NCBI GenBank assembly: GCA_002344565.1 | Contig: DDTZ01000052.1 | Span: 1 to 45,804 of the forward strand | Source: Bdellovibrionaceae bacterium UBA2351 | GTDB lineage: Bacteria > Bdellovibrionota > Bdellovibrionia > Bdellovibrionales > Bdellovibrionaceae | Direction: 5' to 3' | Length of the DNA stretch: 45,804 nucleotides | Shown here: positions 42,724-45,804 of the stretch, in pieces | Layout of the letters: each line of letters starts with the position of its first letter | How positions within the stretch are numbered: position 1 is the first letter of the stretch | Notes under the pieces: generated by a model | The model's database searches: none | Told to the model about the DNA's origin: nothing | The model's input: only the letters and a program-made list of their open reading frames with translations | Position numbers and translations under genes: made by a program

Positions 42724-43011
42724 ATGTCATTTAGTAATCAAATTCCACATGAAATGAAAGTAGTTTACATTCAGCGACGCCTATCAGACTTCGCGGAATG
42801 TAACCGTGCAATTGAAACTGGTGATTTTTCGTTTCTAGAAAAAGTTGGCCATCAAGTAAAAGGCAACGCACAATCATTTGGCTTCGATGCTTTATCGCCG
42901 ATCGGTGTCGCGCTAGAAGCTGCAGCGAAAGAAAGAAATATCGAGAATATCAAAAAGGCTGTACACGACTTTGGTGCAGCAGTTGCAAATATTCAGAAGA
43001 CAGAACTATAG
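42724..43011 (+). CDS. Stand-alone Hpt phosphotransfer protein
   Basis: A 95-residue four-helix Hpt domain with phospho-acceptor His43 in VGHQVKGNAQSFGF (the HxxKG motif). Such proteins relay phosphate from a hybrid kinase receiver to a response regulator. It begins 27 bp after the NtrC-type gene with a TAGGAG ribosome site and is likely cotranscribed with it. It supplies the step missing from hybrid kinases that lack their own Hpt, such as the one at 23702; any such link is inferred. Confidence 0.85.
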   Translation: MSFSNQIPHEMKVVYIQRRLSDFAECNRAIETGDFSFLEKVGHQVKGNAQSFGFDALSPIGVALEAAAKERNIENIKKAVHDFGAAVANIQKTEL

Positions 43012-43053
43012 GGAATATTTCCCCCACTTTGGGGATTATTTCCTTTTTATTTT
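43012..43053 (+). terminator. Probable terminator after the Hpt gene
   Basis: GGAA and CCCC pair with GGGG and TTCC around an internal loop, followed by TTTTTATTTT. It separates the Hpt gene from the sigma-54-like promoter at 43084. Confidence 0.45.
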
Positions 43054-43083
43054 GTACTTATACTGAATCATCACTCCTCGCTC

Positions 43084-43100
43084 TTGGTACGCGATTTGCT
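43084..43100 (+). promoter_or_regulatory. Candidate sigma-54 promoter (stand-alone receiver gene)
   Basis: TTGGTACGCGATTTGCT has the same fixed bases as the site at 41014 (TTGGTACG and TTGCT) and exact 10-bp GG-GC spacing. The RNA would start near 43111, about 53 bases before the ATG at 43164. Confidence 0.68.
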
Positions 43101-43163
43101 TTTACTTTTTATGAAACTAATAAAGAGATTAAAGAGCAAAACAATTCACAGGGGAGTTTTACG

Positions 43164-43703
43164 ATGTCTTTCTCAACTGCAGAACAGCAGATCTATAACA
43201 AAGAATTTTTCGAATCGCCGGTCTTCAAAGCTACCTACAAAAAAATGTTTGGTCGCAGACAAAATATTTCAGGAAAAGTGAAGCGCATCTTATTAATTGA
43301 GGACGATATCGACATGAGTGAGGTGATTCAGTTAAGATTGAAAAAGATGTACTCATGCAAAGTAGATGTTGCATCGGATCCTTTTGAAGCCATGAACAAA
43401 ATGGTTGAAGGTTACTATGATTTAATCATTTTGGATTGGAATCTACCTGTTCTAAATGGGGAAGAAACTTTATTACGCGCTGATCAAGCTATGGCGTATG
43501 AACCAGGATTACCAATCGAATGGGATAAAAACGAAGTTCCTGTCGTCGTGTTCTCTTCAACCGCACAAGAGGAATGCAAGGTCAGAAAAACTAAACACTT
43601 TAATTACGTAGGACACGTTTCTAAATCGCAGCCACTGAATAAAATTTTAACCACGATTGCAGACTTCATCCAAAGAAAAACAGCTGGGTTTAGAGCCGTT
43701 TAA
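43164..43703 (+). CDS. Stand-alone response regulator receiver protein
   Basis: A 179-residue protein. After a 38-residue N-terminal extension the receiver domain has Glu-Asp-Asp (LLIEDDID), phospho-acceptor Asp91 (LILDWNLPVLNG), Ser-Ser (VVFSS) and Lys in VSKSQP. The loop after the phosphorylation site is longer than usual (RADQAMAYEPGLPIEWDKNE). There is no output domain. I start at ATG 43164 with GGGGAG at 43151-43156; a frame extending to 43029 would span the sigma-54-like promoter and is rejected. It may act as a phosphate sink or protein-binding switch in the relay. Confidence 0.87.
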   Translation: MSFSTAEQQIYNKEFFESPVFKATYKKMFGRRQNISGKVKRILLIEDDIDMSEVIQLRLKKMYSCKVDVASDPFEAMNKMVEGYYDLIILDWNLPVLNGEETLLRADQAMAYEPGLPIEWDKNEVPVVVFSSTAQEECKVRKTKHFNYVGHVSKSQPLNKILTTIADFIQRKTAGFRAV

Positions 43704-43752
43704 ACAGCAATCTAATTATTTTAGTTTAATTAAGCCTTCAGAGGAGGAAACC

Positions 43753-44046
43753 ATGGAAAATCAAGTTAGGTATAAAGACTTCACTCCCAACAAAAGCGAA
43801 CAGCAAGTTTGCGCTAGTATTTTAAACTTGATCAATGAATTGGCACCGTCTGATTCATTCGTTCAAGCAAAAGTGAAACAAGATGCAGACGGTACCTATA
43901 AAGCAAGTATCTTAATCAATGCTTCGTGTGGAGATTTCAAATCAGAATGTTCCGACAATTCTTTACTGAGTTCATTTAAAAAAGCTCAACACGATATCCT
44001 AAACGACGTAAAAGAATGGAAAACCCACCGTTTCCTTAATTCTTAA
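43753..44046 (+). CDS. Small conserved-looking protein, possibly HPF-like
   Basis: A 97-residue protein starting MENQVRYKDFTP after a strong GAGGAGGA ribosome site (43741). The pattern DGTYKASILINASCGDFKSE followed by a helix ending KEWKTHRF recalls the second half of ribosome hibernation (HPF/RaiA) domains, but the similarity is faint and the N-terminal strand is short. It lies 49 bp after the receiver gene, probably on the same sigma-54 transcript, and is followed by a terminator. Confidence 0.7.
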   Translation: MENQVRYKDFTPNKSEQQVCASILNLINELAPSDSFVQAKVKQDADGTYKASILINASCGDFKSECSDNSLLSSFKKAQHDILNDVKEWKTHRFLNS

Positions 44047-44079
44047 GACACCGACCCCGACTCTTCGAGACAGCCACAT

Positions 44080-44109
44080 GCCCATCCAGTCCGAGATGGG
44101 CTTTTTTTT
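44080..44109 (+). terminator. Intrinsic terminator
   Basis: GCCCATC and GATGGGC form a 7-bp stem around CAGTCCGA, followed by eight T. It ends the receiver/HPF-like transcript. Confidence 0.9.
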
Positions 44110-44311
44110 ACCAAATTTTGACTAAATCGTTTCAATTTAATTTTAAAGTTCACAGTGTCATTAACCACAATTAATGAAATTTTCTAACTACATACTTGTG
44201 CTTGTGGAATTTTGCCCCGGAAAAATGAAGAAAAATAAATTCTGTGGCCATAGTATTTTTGTCCGGTTAACTTTCCAAATACGCATAAAACAAGTACTCT
44301 CGGAGGATTCC

Positions 44312-45804
44312 ATGCAGAAATCAGAATTGGCTTCGCCAGCACGTTCTCGTGATTTAAAAAATGATAAATCTAAATCTGGAAAGAAAAAAATTTCCGTTAA
44401 ACATTTTACAATGGACCCAGTCGCAATTGAAAATGAAAGTACAACCATCGCCCCTCCCCTAAAACCTTTGAGTTTGGATTCGTCAACACCACGCGAACAA
44501 CTACGACAGCTTCTAAACACTGTGAAATTAGTTCGTCGAGGTGATTTCTCTGTGCGCGTTCCATTGACACAAGAGGAAGGTTTGATTTCAGAAATTGGCG
44601 AAGTACTTAACGACATCATCGAACTCAATGAAAATATGGCGAATGAGTTCATGCGTGTTAGAACGACCGTTGGACAGGAAGGTAAAATGACAGAACGTGT
44701 GTCCATGGGAACAGTTAAAGGTTCTTGGGCCACAAGTGTGGACTCCGTCAATTTGCTTATCGGAGATCTTGTTCAGCCGACAACAGAAGTTGCCCGTGTT
44801 ATCACGTCCGTGGCCAAGGGCGACCTGTCTCAAAAAATGTCTCTTGAAATTGATGGCCGTACAGTTAAGGGAGAATTCTTTCGCATCGGAACTACGGTAA
44901 ACACGATGGTGGATCAGCTCTCGTCATTCGCAGCTGAAGTTACACGTGTGGCCAAAGAAGTCGGTACTGAAGGAAAGCTTGGCGGACAAGCCGATGTTCG
45001 TGGTGCATCGGGTATCTGGAGAGACCTAACCGATAACGTGAATGGCCTTGCGGGGAACTTAACAAATCAGGTACGTAACATCGCCAAGGTGACCACCGCC
45101 GTTGCCAAAGGTGACTTGTCACAAAAAATTACGGTCGATGCCAAAGGTGAAATCTTTGAGTTAAAAAATACAATCAACGTCATGGTGGATCAGCTGAACT
45201 CATTCGCTGCCGAAGTTACTCGTGTGGCGAAAGAAGTCGGTACTGAAGGAAAGCTTGGCGGACAAGCCGATGTAAAAGGCGTTAGTGGTACTTGGAAAGA
45301 TCTAACTGACAACGTGAATGGTCTTGCGGGAAATCTTACCGCACAGGTTCGTAACATCGCTAAGGTTACCACGGCGGTTGCGAAAGGCGACTTATCTCAG
45401 AAGATCACGGTCGATGCCAAAGGTGAGATCTTAGAATTAAAAAATACAATCAACGTCATGGTGGATCAGTTGAACTCGTTCGCAGCCGAAGTTACTCGTG
45501 TGGCAAAAGAAGTCGGTACTGAAGGAAAGCTTGGCGGCCAAGCCGAAGTTAAAGGTGTCAGTGGCACATGGAAAGATCTAACCGATAACGTAAATGGTCT
45601 AGCTGGGAACTTAACAAATCAGGTTCGTAACATAGCGAAAGTGACCACCGCCGTGGCCCAAGGCGACTTGTCACAAAAAATTACGGTCGATGCTAAGGGC
45701 GAAATCTTTGAATTAAAAAATACAATCAACGTCATGGTGGATCAGCTGAACTCGTTCGCAGCCGAGGTTACTCGTGTGGCAAAAGAAGTCGGCACCGAAG
45801 GAAA
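44312..45804 (+). CDS. Poly-HAMP sensor protein, probably a Nik1-type hybrid histidine kinase, 3' end outside window
   Basis: An open frame of 497 codons runs off the right edge, starting at ATG 44312 after GGAGG. Residues 1-65 are a charged linker; then come tandem HAMP repeats of 92 residues with the hallmark text TDNVNGLAGNLTNQVRNIA, VTTAVAKGDLSQKITVDAKGEI, NTINVMVDQLNSFAAEVTRVA and KEVGTEGKLGGQA. This is the arrangement of group III (Nik1-like) osmosensing hybrid kinases, which normally continue into HisKA, HATPase and receivers. No membrane helix is visible, so it is probably cytoplasmic. It follows the phosphorelay genes and is the likely kinase of this cluster. Confidence 0.85.
   Translation, partial: MQKSELASPARSRDLKNDKSKSGKKKISVKHFTMDPVAIENESTTIAPPLKPLSLDSSTPREQLRQLLNTVKLVRRGDFSVRVPLTQEEGLISEIGEVLNDIIELNENMANEFMRVRTTVGQEGKMTERVSMGTVKGSWATSVDSVNLLIGDLVQPTTEVARVITSVAKGDLSQKMSLEIDGRTVKGEFFRIGTTVNTMVDQLSSFAAEVTRVAKEVGTEGKLGGQADVRGASGIWRDLTDNVNGLAGNLTNQVRNIAKVTTAVAKGDLSQKITVDAKGEIFELKNTINVMVDQLNSFAAEVTRVAKEVGTEGKLGGQADVKGVSGTWKDLTDNVNGLAGNLTAQVRNIAKVTTAVAKGDLSQKITVDAKGEILELKNTINVMVDQLNSFAAEVTRVAKEVGTEGKLGGQAEVKGVSGTWKDLTDNVNGLAGNLTNQVRNIAKVTTAVAQGDLSQKITVDAKGEIFELKNTINVMVDQLNSFAAEVTRVAKEVGTEG
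44906..45804 (+). repeat. Tandem 276-bp coding repeats (HAMP array)
   Basis: The sequence ATGGTGGATCAGCT recurs at 44906, 45182, 45458 and 45734 (third copy with one change), exactly 276 bp apart. Long parts of each unit are nearly identical at DNA level. The array continues past the window edge, so copy number is unknown. Confidence 0.95.

Noticed and set aside
43029..43163. N-terminal extension of the stand-alone receiver
   Set aside because: The extra 45 codons span the probable sigma-54 promoter and lack a ribosome site; ATG 43164 has GGGGAG.
44906..45804. Regular repeats as a CRISPR or satellite array
   Set aside because: The 276-bp unit is fully coding, in frame and translates to HAMP domains.
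1..45804. Hidden prophage or defence island
   Set aside because: No integrase, capsid, nuclease or restriction genes are present, and the tRNA genes show no attached repeat or mobile element.

Overview
The window looks like a chromosomal segment of a predatory-type bacterium of the Bdellovibrionota, probably a low-GC lineage near Pseudobdellovibrio. That is inference from the AT-rich base composition, the many lipoprotein or secreted hypothetical genes of Bdellovibrio character, and the mix of housekeeping and signalling genes; no rRNA or marker phylogeny was run. There is no prophage, insertion sequence, integrase or CRISPR array.

Layout. 1-6.4 kb: end of an unknown gene, a periplasmic coiled-coil protein, a nested inverted-repeat terminator, then murJ-pirin (minus), rpsT (plus, UUG start), a PilZ protein and lptE-holA (minus). 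6.4-10 kb: aminotransferase, 3-phosphoglycerate dehydrogenase-like gene and purA. 10-21 kb: lipoprotein-like protein, a TetR/dienelactone hydrolase divergon with a clear operator, tRNA-Glu and tRNA-Lys, a YfcG-type glutathione transferase, two methyltransferases, an AraC regulator, an alpha/beta hydrolase, an FKBP isomerase, an RhtA-type exporter and a Prc-type protease. 21-23.5 kb: two small secreted unknowns (one with a hairpin that covers its ribosome binding site), a Csp-like 16-cysteine copper protein and a hemerythrin-domain protein. 23.7-29.3 kb: a CHASE3-PAS hybrid kinase and an otsA-otsB-marR operon whose trehalose-phosphate synthase is fused to a membrane sensor-like region. 29.4-35.5 kb: a tolC-RND-tetR efflux operon with no periplasmic adaptor and a divergent TetR. 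35.5-38.5 kb: rsgA (with a suspicious 5' end), thiolase and its TetR with a 24-bp palindrome.

38.6-45.8 kb is the most interesting part. It encodes an NtrC-type sigma-54 activator, a free Hpt protein, a stand-alone receiver, a small unknown and the start of a poly-HAMP sensor protein of the Nik1 type, beside two DUF1269-like stress proteins and two small unknown proteins. I found five sites with -24/-12 geometry (GG-N10-GC with TTGC) placed correctly in front of these genes, and a sixth in front of the hemerythrin gene at 23.5 kb. Two share the sequence TTGGTACG-N4-TTGCT. One of these two lies about 270 bp before the activator gene and would transcribe a strongly folded leader or small RNA. 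A heptamer, GTGACGT, recurs 75-140 bp from three of the promoters as a candidate activator site. My reading is a self-contained phosphorelay driving a sigma-54 stress regulon that includes its own activator and receiver; this is inferred from sequence pattern and gene order, not shown.
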